From JAJRAG01 sp050010535 (GTDB lineage: Archaea; Thermoplasmatota; Thermoplasmata; Methanomassiliicoccales; JACIVX01): 59,075 nucleotides of DNA. This document shows, piece by piece, positions 34,859 through 43,425 of the stretch. Location of the stretch: positions 1 through 59,075 of the forward strand of contig JBEKKT010000005.1 of NCBI GenBank assembly GCA_050010535.1, written 5' to 3'. Each line of letters opens with the position of its first letter. The stretch's first letter is position 1. A program made the translations under genes and the position numbers. The notes under the pieces are model-generated. The model was not told the DNA's origin, ran no database searches, and saw only the letters and a list, made by a program, of their open reading frames with translations.

Positions 34859-35691
34859 AGAGCACAGCAGATCTCCCGCACCTCGATGTCGAACCCGCAA
34901 TCCGCTGCCCAACTCAGTGTTCTTCTAGAGGGTACGGCGATGCCCGCAATCCCCTCGTCGACGCACTTCGCTTCGAGTTCCCAGTTGCCTCGGGGCCTCA
35001 TGCATCCCAGGAGGACCGGGCATTTCAAGCGAGTGACCGCCTCTTCAACTAATCCGACCACACGGTCATCATCCACGGCTGGGTGGTCTTCCATCGGCGT
35101 CCCTTTCGTAGGTAAGAGCACAAGTACGACGAGAGCCGAGATGTCGAACTTTTCAATCATGCGAAGGGCCGAACGCTCCCCCGCTGAGGTCTCGGAGAGA
35201 CCAACACATATGTGCGGAACGACGCGCTTTGCTCCCGAGGAGATTAGGCTCGACAGAGTCTCCCTGTATGCACTGCGGCCGACGCCGAGGTGCACTATCT
35301 CCCGAATCACCCTTTCTTCCTGAACGATATCCACGGAGCAACAGTCGGGGGACGCCCCGACCAATGCCCCAGCCCCCTCTAGATCCAGGAGGCCGGTGTG
35401 GACATTGACAATCAACCCCGTTTCCTTCTTGATTCGGGCGAGCGTATCGAGGTACGGCCCGATGGGCAACTTTCCTCCGCGGTCGCAACCCCCGCTCAAG
35501 AGGAATCCCTTGGCGCCTTTCACCCTTAGATCTTGCGCGAGCTTGAGGAGGACTGGCGGGCTGTCTACCGGCGTCATATTCTTCAAGTATCTTCCCCGAC
35601 AATGGTTGCATTGGAGGGCGCACTCGCCTCCAGTGACAGACACGGATGGAAACATATAGCCAGGCTGGAACGCAACGATTTTTCTTTGCAC
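34849..35691 (-). CDS. Radical SAM protein (COG1856-like)
   Basis: The cluster motif is CALQCNHC, a CxxxCxxC within VTGGECALQCNHCRGRYL. LLSGGCDRGGKLPIGPYL follows, which fits the GGE-type SAM-binding strand, then GLIVNVHTGLLD and VVPHICVGLS. This matches an archaeal family of radical SAM proteins resembling biotin synthase, whose substrate is unknown. The frame opens at 35823, which would overlap the LX gene on the other strand. GTG 35691 (VQRKIVAFQPGYMFPSVSV) is preferred, giving 280 residues. It shares a divergent promoter region of about 70 bases with the LX operon. Confidence 0.75.
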   Translation of the reverse strand: MQRKIVAFQPGYMFPSVSVTGGECALQCNHCRGRYLKNMTPVDSPPVLLKLAQDLRVKGAKGFLLSGGCDRGGKLPIGPYLDTLARIKKETGLIVNVHTGLLDLEGAGALVGASPDCCSVDIVQEERVIREIVHLGVGRSAYRETLSSLISSGAKRVVPHICVGLSETSAGERSALRMIEKFDISALVVLVLLPTKGTPMEDHPAVDDDRVVGLVEEAVTRLKCPVLLGCMRPRGNWELEAKCVDEGIAGIAVPSRRTLSWAADCGFDIEVREICCALYR

Positions 35692-35761
35692 CTTGAGCCA
35701 TAACGTCTTAAGAAGCAAAAGCTTTATTCGGTTGATACCTTTCCTCGTGCTCGGAGATACG

Positions 35762-35992
35762 ATGAAAGCGTTCAGAGTGGTCGGTTCTTTCAAGATCCGC
35801 AAGAGATTATGGCAGGACTTCAACGTCGAGATCGCCGCCGAGGATAAAGATGGTGCGACCGAGAAAGTGCTGTCTAATTTTGGTAGCCATCACCGCGTGA
35901 ATAGGCGCAACATCAGCATCAAAGAGATCAGTCTACTCGAGGCTGAGGACGTTTCCGACCCTGTCGTCAAGCATTTGATCGGGGGAACGTGA
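35762..35992 (+). CDS. rpl18a: Ribosomal protein L18Ae/LX
   Basis: A 76-residue large-subunit protein of the archaeal LX (L20a/L18ae) family. It starts MKAFRVVGSFKIRKRLWQDF and continues with EIAAEDKDGATEKVLSNFGS and HRVNRRNISIKEI, the family signature. ATG 35762 is preceded by GGAGATACG, a good Shine-Dalgarno. The frame is open further upstream but without support. Prefoldin alpha follows with a one-base overlap and FtsY next, an order common in euryarchaea. Confidence 0.9.
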   Translation: MKAFRVVGSFKIRKRLWQDFNVEIAAEDKDGATEKVLSNFGSHHRVNRRNISIKEISLLEAEDVSDPVVKHLIGGT

Positions 35993-36414
35993 TGAACGAG
36001 AAGGAGTTGCAGCAATCCCTGGCGACGCTCGAGCTTTGCCGGGCGCAGCTGCAGAGCCTGGCGGATCAACAGCAGCTAATCCAGATGTCCCTTGAGGAGA
36101 ATGCAAGGGCGAAAGAGACCCTTTCTAGCTTCAAGGAAACCCCGATAGACTCGGAGATCCTCGTCCCGGTCGGCGGCAATTCATTCGTTTTCGCGAAGGT
36201 GGGTTCGAACTCGAAGGCAATCGTGGGCATTGGAAGCGGCGTGTCGCTCGAAAAGTCCGTCGAAGAGGCTGTGAAGATGATCGAGGCCAGGATCAACGAG
36301 CTTGTCGAGACATTTACCAAGCTGGGAGAGAAGCGCTCGACAATCGAGGCGCAGAGTTCGCAACTCTCGCAGAAAGTACAGCAGGAATACCAGAAGATTC
36401 AGAATCGGTCATAG
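35992..36414 (+). CDS. pfdA: Prefoldin subunit alpha
   Basis: A 140-residue coiled-coil chaperone subunit. Long N- and C-terminal helices (LATLELCRAQLQSLADQQQ and the final SQLSQKVQQEYQ) flank a beta hairpin with DSEILVPVGGNSFVFAKV and VGIGSGVSLEKSVEEA, the prefoldin alpha layout. The hexamer of two alpha and four beta subunits holds unfolded proteins for the thermosome. ATG 35992 overlaps the LX stop by one base (TGATG). FtsY follows 15 bases later, so all three form an operon. Confidence 0.9.
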   Translation: MNEKELQQSLATLELCRAQLQSLADQQQLIQMSLEENARAKETLSSFKETPIDSEILVPVGGNSFVFAKVGSNSKAIVGIGSGVSLEKSVEEAVKMIEARINELVETFTKLGEKRSTIEAQSSQLSQKVQQEYQKIQNRS

Positions 36415-36429
36415 GGCCGGTGGTCGGGA

Positions 36430-37380
36430 TTGTTCGAGTCGCTGAAGAAAAAGCTTTTCGGATTGAAGAAGAAGGCGACCGAACTGCCTCCGGAGCCAGA
36501 GAAGGTCATAGGCGACAGCGGAAGGACGATCGGCGAGAGCGCGCTGGACGATCTGCTCTGGGAATTGGAGGTTTCGCTGCTGGAGGCAGACGTGGCACTG
36601 TCGGTCGTGGAGGAGATCAAGGCCGAAGTGAGGACCGACCTCCTTGGAAAGAAGGTGGATCGGAAGTACGACGTCTCTGACGCGGTGGAACTGGCCCTGA
36701 AGGTTGCCATCGAGAAAGTGCTCAAAGAAAACGAGTTCGACTTTGACACTTACGTGAAGTCCAGACAGAAGCCTGTCGTGATCATGTTCGTCGGGATCAA
36801 TGGCACCGGCAAGACGACTGCCATAGCCAAGATCGCATATCACCTGCAGAAGACCGGGCTCACCTCGGTCCTTTCCGCGTCGGACACTTTCAGGGCCGGG
36901 GCGATAGAGCAATTGACCATCCACGGCGAAAGGCTGAACTGCAAGGTCATCAAGCATAATGCCGGGAGCGATCCAGCGGCGGTCGCTTATGACGCAGTCG
37001 AACATGCGAAGGCGAGGAAGAGGGACGTCGTCCTGGTCGACACCGCAGGAAGGATGCAGACAAACGTCAACCTGATGGACGAAATGAAGAAGATCAAGAG
37101 GGTCGTCAAGCCGGACCTAGTCCTGTTCGTCGGGGACTCGCTCGCTGGCAATGACGCGGTCGAGCAGGCGAAGACTTTCGATAAAGAGGTCGGGATAGAC
37201 GCCGTCATCCTGACGAAGATCGACGCGGACGCCCGAGGAGGGGCGGCGCTGTCCATCGCGCACACGGTGCACAAGCCGATAGCCTTCGTGTCGACCGGGC
37301 AGGATTACGAGTCCTTCGTGAGATTCGACAGCAAGTGGATGGTAGACAGGCTTTTCTCAGAGAACCGCCTCAGTGAGTGA
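36430..37380 (+). CDS. ftsY: Signal recognition particle receptor FtsY
   Basis: A 316-residue SRP-family GTPase. The N-terminal domain is short and basic (LKKKLFGLKKKA), then the helical N domain, then the G domain: GINGTGKTT (G1, about 122-130), SASDTFRAGA (I-box), DTAGRMQTN (G3) and TKIDADARGGAAL (G4). It docks the ribosome-SRP complex at the membrane for cotranslational insertion. The start is TTG 36430. It is the last gene of the LX - prefoldin - ftsY unit. The convergent M20 peptidase stops 95 bases further on. Confidence 0.93.
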   Translation: MFESLKKKLFGLKKKATELPPEPEKVIGDSGRTIGESALDDLLWELEVSLLEADVALSVVEEIKAEVRTDLLGKKVDRKYDVSDAVELALKVAIEKVLKENEFDFDTYVKSRQKPVVIMFVGINGTGKTTAIAKIAYHLQKTGLTSVLSASDTFRAGAIEQLTIHGERLNCKVIKHNAGSDPAAVAYDAVEHAKARKRDVVLVDTAGRMQTNVNLMDEMKKIKRVVKPDLVLFVGDSLAGNDAVEQAKTFDKEVGIDAVILTKIDADARGGAALSIAHTVHKPIAFVSTGQDYESFVRFDSKWMVDRLFSENRLSE

Positions 37381-37475
37381 GATTCGCGGCACCACTCTCT
37401 CGACAAATCAACGGCGCATTATGCAATTGCTTCGCTCAGAAGTTCGACCAAATGTCTACCAGCAGATGGGGCCGA

Positions 37476-38744
37476 TCAGATGCCATTGATATCGCTGGGG
37501 TAGCAGAGCGACCCCATCAGAACCGCGAACACCTTCGCGTCGGAAATGAGGTTCTCGACCTTCGCATACTCGTTGACGGTATGGGGGTTTTCGTCTACCG
37601 TCTGCCAGGCGTAGGCCTCAAATCCCGCCAGCCTGAATAGGTTCGCGCAGGTGCCTCCGCCGACGCCCCTCGCGACCGGATCGATCCCGAGGACCGTTTT
37701 GATTGACTGCACCAGAGCCTTCATCCCCTCGCTGTCAGTGCTCGAGGGCGGGCCGCCCTTCGTCATCTGCTCTGTGGACAGCTCGATGTTCGCCCCAGTC
37801 CTGTCCTCGAAGAGCTTGGATATCTTCTTGATCGTCTTCATGACCTCTTCCGGCTCGTATTCGGGCAGGAGCCTGATATCTATATAAAAGACGTCCTCGC
37901 CTGGTATAGTGTTGATGTTCCCGACCGTCTCATGACGCTTCGTGGGTTCGAAGGTTGACGCTGGAGGCATGAACATGTCGTCCGTCTTCCCGTACTTCTC
38001 AGTAAGGTGCTCAAGCAGGAAGGTCATGAACTTCGAGCCGACCTTCATGGCGTTGATCCCTTTCTCCGGGGTCGACGCGTGCGTCTGCTTTCCCTCGATG
38101 ACGACCTTCAGCCACATGATGGATTTCTCTGCTACCTCTATGACCGATCCATCCGGCACGCCGTGATCAGGGACATAGATCGTGTCGCCGCTTCTGAACA
38201 CGCCTTCCCTTATGAGAAACTTAATGCCTTTCTCGCTTCCTCGTTCCTCGTCGGCAACTATCGCAAGGCCCAGCGTCTTCTCCCCACTCAGGGACAGTTC
38301 GTCAAGGGCCTTCGCCGCATAGAGGGAGGCTATTATCGCCTGGCCGTTGTCTTCCGCGCCGAGCCCATAGAGCTTTCCGTCTACGACCCTCGGCGAGAAC
38401 GGAGGGTAGGTCCATGCATCGAGATCGCCTGGTGGGACAGTGTCCATGTGAGTGACGATCCATGCCGTCTGTTCCGAAGAACCTCTCTTCCTGGCGACGA
38501 TGTTCGGCCTGAGACGCAGTCGAACTCTTTCGTCGAGCGCGTCAAACATCTCAACCTCTTCGAATCCGCAGCGCTCCGCGAGCTCCTTCAAGTAGCGGGC
38601 TCGCTCGAACTCGCCATCGCCACCGTTCTCCGGGCCAATAGCCGGGATGCGCAGGAGCTCACCCAGCGCTCCGATCATTTCTTCTTTGTACCCGTCAATG
38701 GATGTAAGTAACTGCTCCACGGAAGGCATGAAATCCCTCGACAT
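37476..38744 (-). CDS. M20-family metallopeptidase / deacylase
   Basis: A 422-residue enzyme of the M20 (ArgE/DapE/carboxypeptidase) family. The metal motifs are THMDTVPPGD, GLGAEDNGQA, VADEERGSEKG, and the C-terminal WQTVDENPHTVNEY; the dimerisation domain holds GKQTHASTPEKGINAM. Members hydrolyse acyl-amino acids or small peptides with two zinc ions; this subfamily (archaeal M20 hydrolases) has no proven substrate. ATG 38744 lies about 23 bases after a TATA-like TTTAATATG, so the mRNA is probably leaderless. It is a single gene, convergent with ftsY. Confidence 0.85.
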   Translation of the reverse strand: MSRDFMPSVEQLLTSIDGYKEEMIGALGELLRIPAIGPENGGDGEFERARYLKELAERCGFEEVEMFDALDERVRLRLRPNIVARKRGSSEQTAWIVTHMDTVPPGDLDAWTYPPFSPRVVDGKLYGLGAEDNGQAIIASLYAAKALDELSLSGEKTLGLAIVADEERGSEKGIKFLIREGVFRSGDTIYVPDHGVPDGSVIEVAEKSIMWLKVVIEGKQTHASTPEKGINAMKVGSKFMTFLLEHLTEKYGKTDDMFMPPASTFEPTKRHETVGNINTIPGEDVFYIDIRLLPEYEPEEVMKTIKKISKLFEDRTGANIELSTEQMTKGGPPSSTDSEGMKALVQSIKTVLGIDPVARGVGGGTCANLFRLAGFEAYAWQTVDENPHTVNEYAKVENLISDAKVFAVLMGSLCYPSDINGI

Positions 38745-38850
38745 TGAAGTGTATTGTGCATATTAAATTATTGTCTGGTGCTTATTATGACGTGCAACCA
38801 ACCCCTGCTAACGCCAATGCACTCCAACCCGATTGGGCCTTGTCCTTGCG

Positions 38851-39714
38851 CTACTGGTAGATGTGGAATCCTCTTCCCGTCTTCCTTCCGAGACGGCCAG
38901 CCTGAACGTACCTTCTCAGCAGAGGGCAGGGTCGGTACTTTGAATCGCCGTACTCTGTGTACAGAACCTCCATGATGCTCAGGCAGACATCGAGACCGAC
39001 CAGATCCCCCAGTTCCAGCGGCCCCATAGGGTGGTTCGCTCCTAGCTTCATCACCTGATCGATCGTCTCCGCGCTCGCTACCCCTTCCATCAGGCAGTAC
39101 GCAGCCTCGTTGATCATCGGCACGAGTATCCTGTTCAGGGCGAAGCCAGGGAAGTCGTTTACCTCCACCGGCGTCTTGCCGAGTCTCATTGCCAAAGACA
39201 TAACAATCTCGTTCGTCTCCTTCGAGGTCTGTATCGCCCTTATAATCTCCACGAGCTTCATGACCTGGACCGGGTTAACGAAGTGCATCCCTATGACCCT
39301 GTCCGGTCGCTTCGTCGCCGCCGCCAGCTCAGTGATCGGGATTGAGGACGTATTGGACGCCAGAATCGTCGAGGGGCGGCAGATAGCGTCCAGGGAGCTC
39401 AGAACGTTCTTTTTCGTCTTCCTGTCCTCAATCACCGCTTCGATCACTACGTCGACCTCGGCCAGGTCGTCTAGCAGCAACGTGCCCTTGACCCTCGACT
39501 GAACGCTTGCCTTTTCCTCGAGGTTCATCTTGCCCTTCTCGACCGCCTTGGAAAGGTTCTTCTCGATCTTGCTCAATCCACTCTGAACGAACGACTCCTC
39601 GATGTCACGCATCACAACGTCGAATCCTGTCTGAGCGGCGATCTGCGCGATGCCGCTTCCCATCGTGCCTGCCCCGACGACTCCGATCCTCTTGAGCTCG
39701 ATTTCGACCCCCAT
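38851..39714 (-). CDS. hbd: 3-hydroxybutyryl-CoA / 3-hydroxyacyl-CoA dehydrogenase
   Basis: A 287-residue dehydrogenase of standard length. The NAD motif is IGVVGAGTMGSGIAQIAAQ. The catalytic histidine lies in MHFVNPVQVMKLVE, with SNTSSIPI before it and NDFPGFALNRI after. It oxidises (S)-3-hydroxyacyl-CoA to the 3-oxoacyl-CoA, or the reverse. The thiolase gene is 36 bases upstream on the same strand, so the pair covers two successive steps of beta-oxidation or butyryl-CoA-type metabolism. The C terminus ends LGRKTGRGFHIYQ, typical of the family. Confidence 0.92.
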   Translation of the reverse strand: MGVEIELKRIGVVGAGTMGSGIAQIAAQTGFDVVMRDIEESFVQSGLSKIEKNLSKAVEKGKMNLEEKASVQSRVKGTLLLDDLAEVDVVIEAVIEDRKTKKNVLSSLDAICRPSTILASNTSSIPITELAAATKRPDRVIGMHFVNPVQVMKLVEIIRAIQTSKETNEIVMSLAMRLGKTPVEVNDFPGFALNRILVPMINEAAYCLMEGVASAETIDQVMKLGANHPMGPLELGDLVGLDVCLSIMEVLYTEYGDSKYRPCPLLRRYVQAGRLGRKTGRGFHIYQ

Positions 39715-39750
39715 CGTATCACCCCTACGAAAGAATCTCGCGTCTGCGCA

Positions 39751-40926
39751 TCATCTTCTGACTATCATCGCCACGGCGTTCCCTCCGCCCAAGCACAAGG
39801 TCGCGAGACCAGTCCTTGCGTTTAGACCCTCCATCGCATACAGAAGTGTGGTGAGAACCCTGGTTCCGCTGCATCCGATAGGATGACCGAGGGCAACCGC
39901 TCCTCCGTGCACATTGAAGATCTCGTCCGGGACGCCGAGCTCACGTTTCACTGCGACCGATGCCGTGGCGAACGCTTCGTTGTGCTCGAAAAGATCGATA
40001 TCTGACATCTTCATTCCCGTCTTCTGGAACAATGCGCGGACGGTCGGTATCGGCGCCTCCATGATGTATTCTGGCTCCACCCCGCCAGTGTTGTAATCGA
40101 CTATCGTCGCCATCGGCTCGATGCCGCGTTTTTTGGCGAAGTCCTTCGAAGCGACCACGACCGCGGCCGCTCCATCGCTGATCTGTGAGGAGTTGCCGAC
40201 AGTGACAATCCCTCCCTCCTTGAAGACCGGCTTCAGCTTCGCCAGGCTCTCCAAGGAAACGTCGGGTCGGACACCTTCATCGACCTTCGTATCGATACTC
40301 CCTTTCTTCCCTTTGACACTGATGGGGAGGATCTCCGCCTCGAACTTCCCATTCTTTGCCGCCGCCAGCGCCTTCATGTAGCTTTGATAAGAAAGGAGAT
40401 CCGCTTCTTCACGAGTAACGCCGAATCGCTCGGCGACTATCTCACCAGTCACTCCCATCAGAATGCCACTCAGCGAATCATAGAGACCATCGTGAATCAG
40501 ATGGTCGACGACCTTGTCATCATTCAGCCTATATCCCCACCTCGCCTTCTTCAGAAGGTAGGGGGCCGCACTCATGTTCTCCATGCCGCCCGCGACCACT
40601 ACATCGTGTTCGCCAGCCCTAACGGCGTTCGCGGCGAGCATGACAGATTTTAATCCTGAGCCACACAACTTGTTGACGTTCAGCGCCCCGATCCCCACAG
40701 GAAGGCCAGCCTTTATTGCTGCCTGTCTGGTAGCGTTCTGCCCGACCCCCGCAGGCAGGCATATCCCCATTATACATTCCTGAATGCTCGACGGCTCGAG
40801 GCGAGCTCTTTTCACCGACTCTCTGATGACAGCGGCACCCAGGTCCGTGACCGGTGTGTCGACGAACGAGCCGCCGAATCTTCCCACAGCTGTCCGAACA
40901 GCGCTGAGTATGACGACATCTTTCAT
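39751..40926 (-). CDS. atoB: Acetyl-CoA acetyltransferase (thiolase II)
   Basis: A 391-residue thiolase. The nucleophile cysteine is in NVNKLCGSGLKSV, the active-site histidine in GGAVALGHPIGCSG and the second cysteine in LATLCLGGGNA; NEAFATA is also present. All catalytic residues are intact. It condenses two acetyl-CoA to acetoacetyl-CoA or cleaves the 3-ketoacyl-CoA. It is first in an operon with the 3-hydroxyacyl-CoA dehydrogenase 36 bases downstream. In archaea such thiolases may also begin the mevalonate path, but the usual partner (HMG-CoA synthase, DUF35) is absent, so beta-oxidation or butyrate-type metabolism is likelier. Confidence 0.93.
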   Translation of the reverse strand: MKDVVILSAVRTAVGRFGGSFVDTPVTDLGAAVIRESVKRARLEPSSIQECIMGICLPAGVGQNATRQAAIKAGLPVGIGALNVNKLCGSGLKSVMLAANAVRAGEHDVVVAGGMENMSAAPYLLKKARWGYRLNDDKVVDHLIHDGLYDSLSGILMGVTGEIVAERFGVTREEADLLSYQSYMKALAAAKNGKFEAEILPISVKGKKGSIDTKVDEGVRPDVSLESLAKLKPVFKEGGIVTVGNSSQISDGAAAVVVASKDFAKKRGIEPMATIVDYNTGGVEPEYIMEAPIPTVRALFQKTGMKMSDIDLFEHNEAFATASVAVKRELGVPDEIFNVHGGAVALGHPIGCSGTRVLTTLLYAMEGLNARTGLATLCLGGGNAVAMIVRR

Positions 40927-41045
40927 GAGACCGCCTCCCCAGAGGCCCGCATTGTCTGCTTGGTGGACAAGGCGTGCGGGACTAATGCATGGTTTCTATT
41001 TGAATCTTGCTGGCGGGTCGACTGGAGGCCCCGCCCAGGACCTCA

Positions 41046-42347
41046 CTAGGCCACGCGCTTGAGCGGCTTGCTCAAGTGCCTGCGAGAGCAGACCGGCGGC
41101 TCGTACCATCGCATTTCGATTCCTCTGGATGCCCGGATCAACAACGCGTCGGAATCCGACGCCTCGCTGCCGCACCTCCGGCATCTGTAGCCCTGACGAA
41201 CACCTGCGGACTTCATGCTCTTGCCGCAAGTTGGGCAGACTGGATTGCTCTTCTTTTCCCAGACTTCGATCAGAGATAGCACCCGCAACTTCTCTATGTT
41301 GAGCGTCCTCGGACTCTCCCTCAGTTCCCCCATCACCAGAATCGTGTCTCCCACGGCCAGCAACCGAACAACGTCCCTGAACCGTTTCGACGGCTCATAG
41401 GCGGCGCAGTCTAGCGGCCCCGAGCCCCTAGAAGGATCGAGACTGAAAATGACATGCCCACCTTTGTGCGTCTCAGGGGCCGTGGCCACCGTGCCCTCTA
41501 CGACGTAGGAACTATTCGGTACGAGACTCTTCCACTTCCGAATTAAGTGATCATCGGTGCCTTGGTTTGTTAGGAACAGCAACCACCGGGCGACCGGTTC
41601 GCTCTCTATCGACGACATCGCCAGAGGCAGGTCCTCTACTGCACCGCCCCTGATCCCGAACAGGATGGGACACGGCGAGTTCGGGGTTATGGCGGCCCTC
41701 CTACTGACACAATCGAAGTTGTTGAAGGTCGAGGGGAATCTAAGATCTAGCGTTTCCACGGTTTCCGGGGACACGACTCGCTCCTGCCCCCACCTTTTTT
41801 GATCTCTATAGGCGAGAACCTCGAAAGTTCTGTCCCTTGGCCTCCAGGCCATCGCGGCGGACGCGCCGATGACCCCGCGGCCTCCCGCCAACTCGACCGT
41901 CCTTGCGTCGATCCTCTCGAGTTCGGAGAGCACGGCTTCCTTCTCCAATATGCCCCTTACAGTCGACCAGTAGATGGCCTGCCGGGGTTTCCTCAGGGAT
42001 GCGACCAGGCCCGGGCTAGCATCCTCCTCGACCCGCGACCAGCGCCTCAGCATCTCTTCTCCACGCTGAAGAACGACGTCCATGTCTGCTGGCTTGCGGC
42101 AACGTGTGTACGAGTAGACAGGATCCTTCCCGATACGACCGATGAGCCCGCGCGTCCCGGCCCCCTTTCCGAATCTGAGGCAGACCGCCCCATTGCCCCT
42201 TGTCTTCCACGGGACAGCTGGATTCAGTCTGACCAGTCGTGGAAGACCTATCAGATCGTACTCGCCGAAACACCGCACCATCTCGGTGGCAAGGAAAGTA
42301 GTACACATTCCCTCGGTGGAATCCGTGTCGTCGAAGGCGAGATACAT
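41046..42347 (-). CDS. tiaS: tRNA(Ile2) 2-agmatinylcytidine synthetase TiaS
   Basis: A 433-residue enzyme that attaches agmatine to C34 of tRNA(Ile2) so that it reads AUA. The N terminus MYLAFDDTDSTEGMCTT is diagnostic. PWKTRGNGAV, VIGASAAMAWR, TFNNFDCVSRR and GTDDHL are all TiaS motifs. A zinc ribbon (CPTCG near residue 385 and CRRCG) sits at the C terminus. The frame opens 20 codons upstream at 42407, but ATG 42347 matches the family start; AAAGGAGGAT lies just before it. A broken small gene with an OB-like fold lies just upstream. Confidence 0.93.
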   Translation of the reverse strand: MYLAFDDTDSTEGMCTTFLATEMVRCFGEYDLIGLPRLVRLNPAVPWKTRGNGAVCLRFGKGAGTRGLIGRIGKDPVYSYTRCRKPADMDVVLQRGEEMLRRWSRVEEDASPGLVASLRKPRQAIYWSTVRGILEKEAVLSELERIDARTVELAGGRGVIGASAAMAWRPRDRTFEVLAYRDQKRWGQERVVSPETVETLDLRFPSTFNNFDCVSRRAAITPNSPCPILFGIRGGAVEDLPLAMSSIESEPVARWLLFLTNQGTDDHLIRKWKSLVPNSSYVVEGTVATAPETHKGGHVIFSLDPSRGSGPLDCAAYEPSKRFRDVVRLLAVGDTILVMGELRESPRTLNIEKLRVLSLIEVWEKKSNPVCPTCGKSMKSAGVRQGYRCRRCGSEASDSDALLIRASRGIEMRWYEPPVCSRRHLSKPLKRVA

Positions 42348-42393
42348 CGACCTATCCTCCTTTTCCCGGGCATCTAGACCTTCGGTCCGGGCA

Positions 42394-42664
42394 TTAACTC
42401 TTTCCATCAGAGCTAGAAGATGCCTGAACCTGTGTCACAATCTTCAGCGTTTCGATGAAAGCGAAAGACTGGTCGTCCTCACTCACTCCCCGATGAGCTC
42501 GACGGCGGCCCCAGTCGCCGGGGTTCAGGAAAAGTGTCTCTGCTCATGAGAGCCCCCACCTCTTCGCCAGCACAGTCCCTCAGGGTAAGCACCCAGCCTT
42601 TCTGGCTAGTTCCACAGCCAATAGCGACGGAACTCACGTCGAACCTTTCCCCGCTGGGGGGCAC
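42394..42664 (-). pseudogene. Frameshifted small OB-fold-like gene (tentative)
   Basis: On the minus strand three frames in turn give protein-like sequence. The first, from GTG 42664 or 42637, reads FDVSSVAIGCG, GWVLTLRDCAGEEVGALMS and RDTFP. A second frame continues TPATGAAVELIGE. A third continues SEDDQSFAFIETLKIVTQVQ and stops at 42394. Together the pieces form five short beta-strands like an OB fold of about 85 residues. Each join needs a shift of the same sense; the second is at GAGTGAGTGAGG, a tandem repeat prone to slippage. It lies upstream of tiaS. It could be a pseudogene or a gene with sequence errors. The family is unknown, and chance cannot be excluded. Confidence 0.35.
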
Positions 42665-42906
42665 ATCGCTGAAGCTTATTAATTGTGTATTCCTGAGATT
42701 CGAGAGCGAAAGCAACATGAAAATCGCAAGCGAAGTCGAAATGAACAAGATTTCTATATGGGGCTACCTGACGCGCATGAAACGCCCCCGCCTCAAAGGC
42801 TATTGATGGGTGCCTTGCAGGCAATTTACGGGATAAAGCAAGAGCGGTTCCCCTGCTAACTCTCTGGTCAAGTAACATTGAATAGTCGGCCGGCCATTCT
42901 ACTTTC
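42665..42906. other. Intergenic stretch without a supported gene
   Basis: A TATA-like TTATTAATT lies at 42677-42685. A 29-codon open frame begins at ATG 42718, but it has no recognisable domain and no ribosome binding site. Nothing else is seen. Confidence 0.3.
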
Positions 42907-43257
42907 ATGACCAAGCCAACGCTCGTGGAAAGGGCACCGTTGCTTTCGTTGACGTTCCTGCTCGTCGGCCTGCTCCTCACGATGGTCGGGACCTACATCC
43001 TCTCAGCGGAGGGCTTGGCTAGCTCGCGGGGGTGGTCGTACTGGCTTATCTCAATCGGTCTCGTATTGCTGTTTATCGGTGTGCTCTGGATTCTGAAGCT
43101 CTATCTTACCATCACGAAGTTCCAGTCACTGCTCCAAGAAAAGAGCAAGGCCACATTCTTAAAAAACCTAGATCGTATCGAATACATGGCTTGGAAGCTC
43201 CCCTCGGTTTACGCAAAGGATCTGGTGACGAAGAAAGAAGAGTTCAACATCAAGTAA
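42907..43257 (+). CDS. Small membrane protein, DUF3198-like
   Basis: A 116-residue protein with two transmembrane helices (about 12-32 and 44-66) and a polar helical tail (ITKFQSLLQEKSKATFLKNL, ending RIEYMAWKLPSVYAKDLVTK). The size and layout resemble DUF3198, a membrane family reported from Thermoplasma-type archaea; I give that as likely, not certain. The function is unknown. ATG 42907 is the start. It stands alone, followed by an intergenic region that carries the best origin recognition box in the window. Confidence 0.6.
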   Translation: MTKPTLVERAPLLSLTFLLVGLLLTMVGTYILSAEGLASSRGWSYWLISIGLVLLFIGVLWILKLYLTITKFQSLLQEKSKATFLKNLDRIEYMAWKLPSVYAKDLVTKKEEFNIK

Positions 43258-43310
43258 GATGCTTTGATTGCGATTGCATATTCTCTCAACAAAGGTTCAC
43301 CCCATAGGGG

Positions 43311-43333
43311 GACCCCTTTGTTTCCACTGGAGC
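43311..43333 (-). promoter_or_regulatory. Origin recognition box (ORB)-like element
   Basis: The minus strand reads GCTCCAGTGGAAACAAAGGG followed by GTC. This matches the archaeal ORB core (TCCA-n-TGGAAAC-nn-AGGGG with G-rich tail), the binding site of Orc1/Cdc6. Next to it is a CCCCATAGGGG palindrome (43300-43310). Confidence 0.65.
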
Positions 43334-43425
43334 TTGGCGCCCGACCAAACTAGCGCAATACCACTGCCGTCGTCGATTGACGTTGGTTCATGGTGTCTGC
43401 TGGGCGAGTCGGGGCGGCGCGCACT

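Noticed and set aside
42534..42806. 90-codon plus-strand open frame upstream of the DUF3198-like gene
   Set aside because: No homology recognised; it overlaps the better minus-strand OB-like reading.
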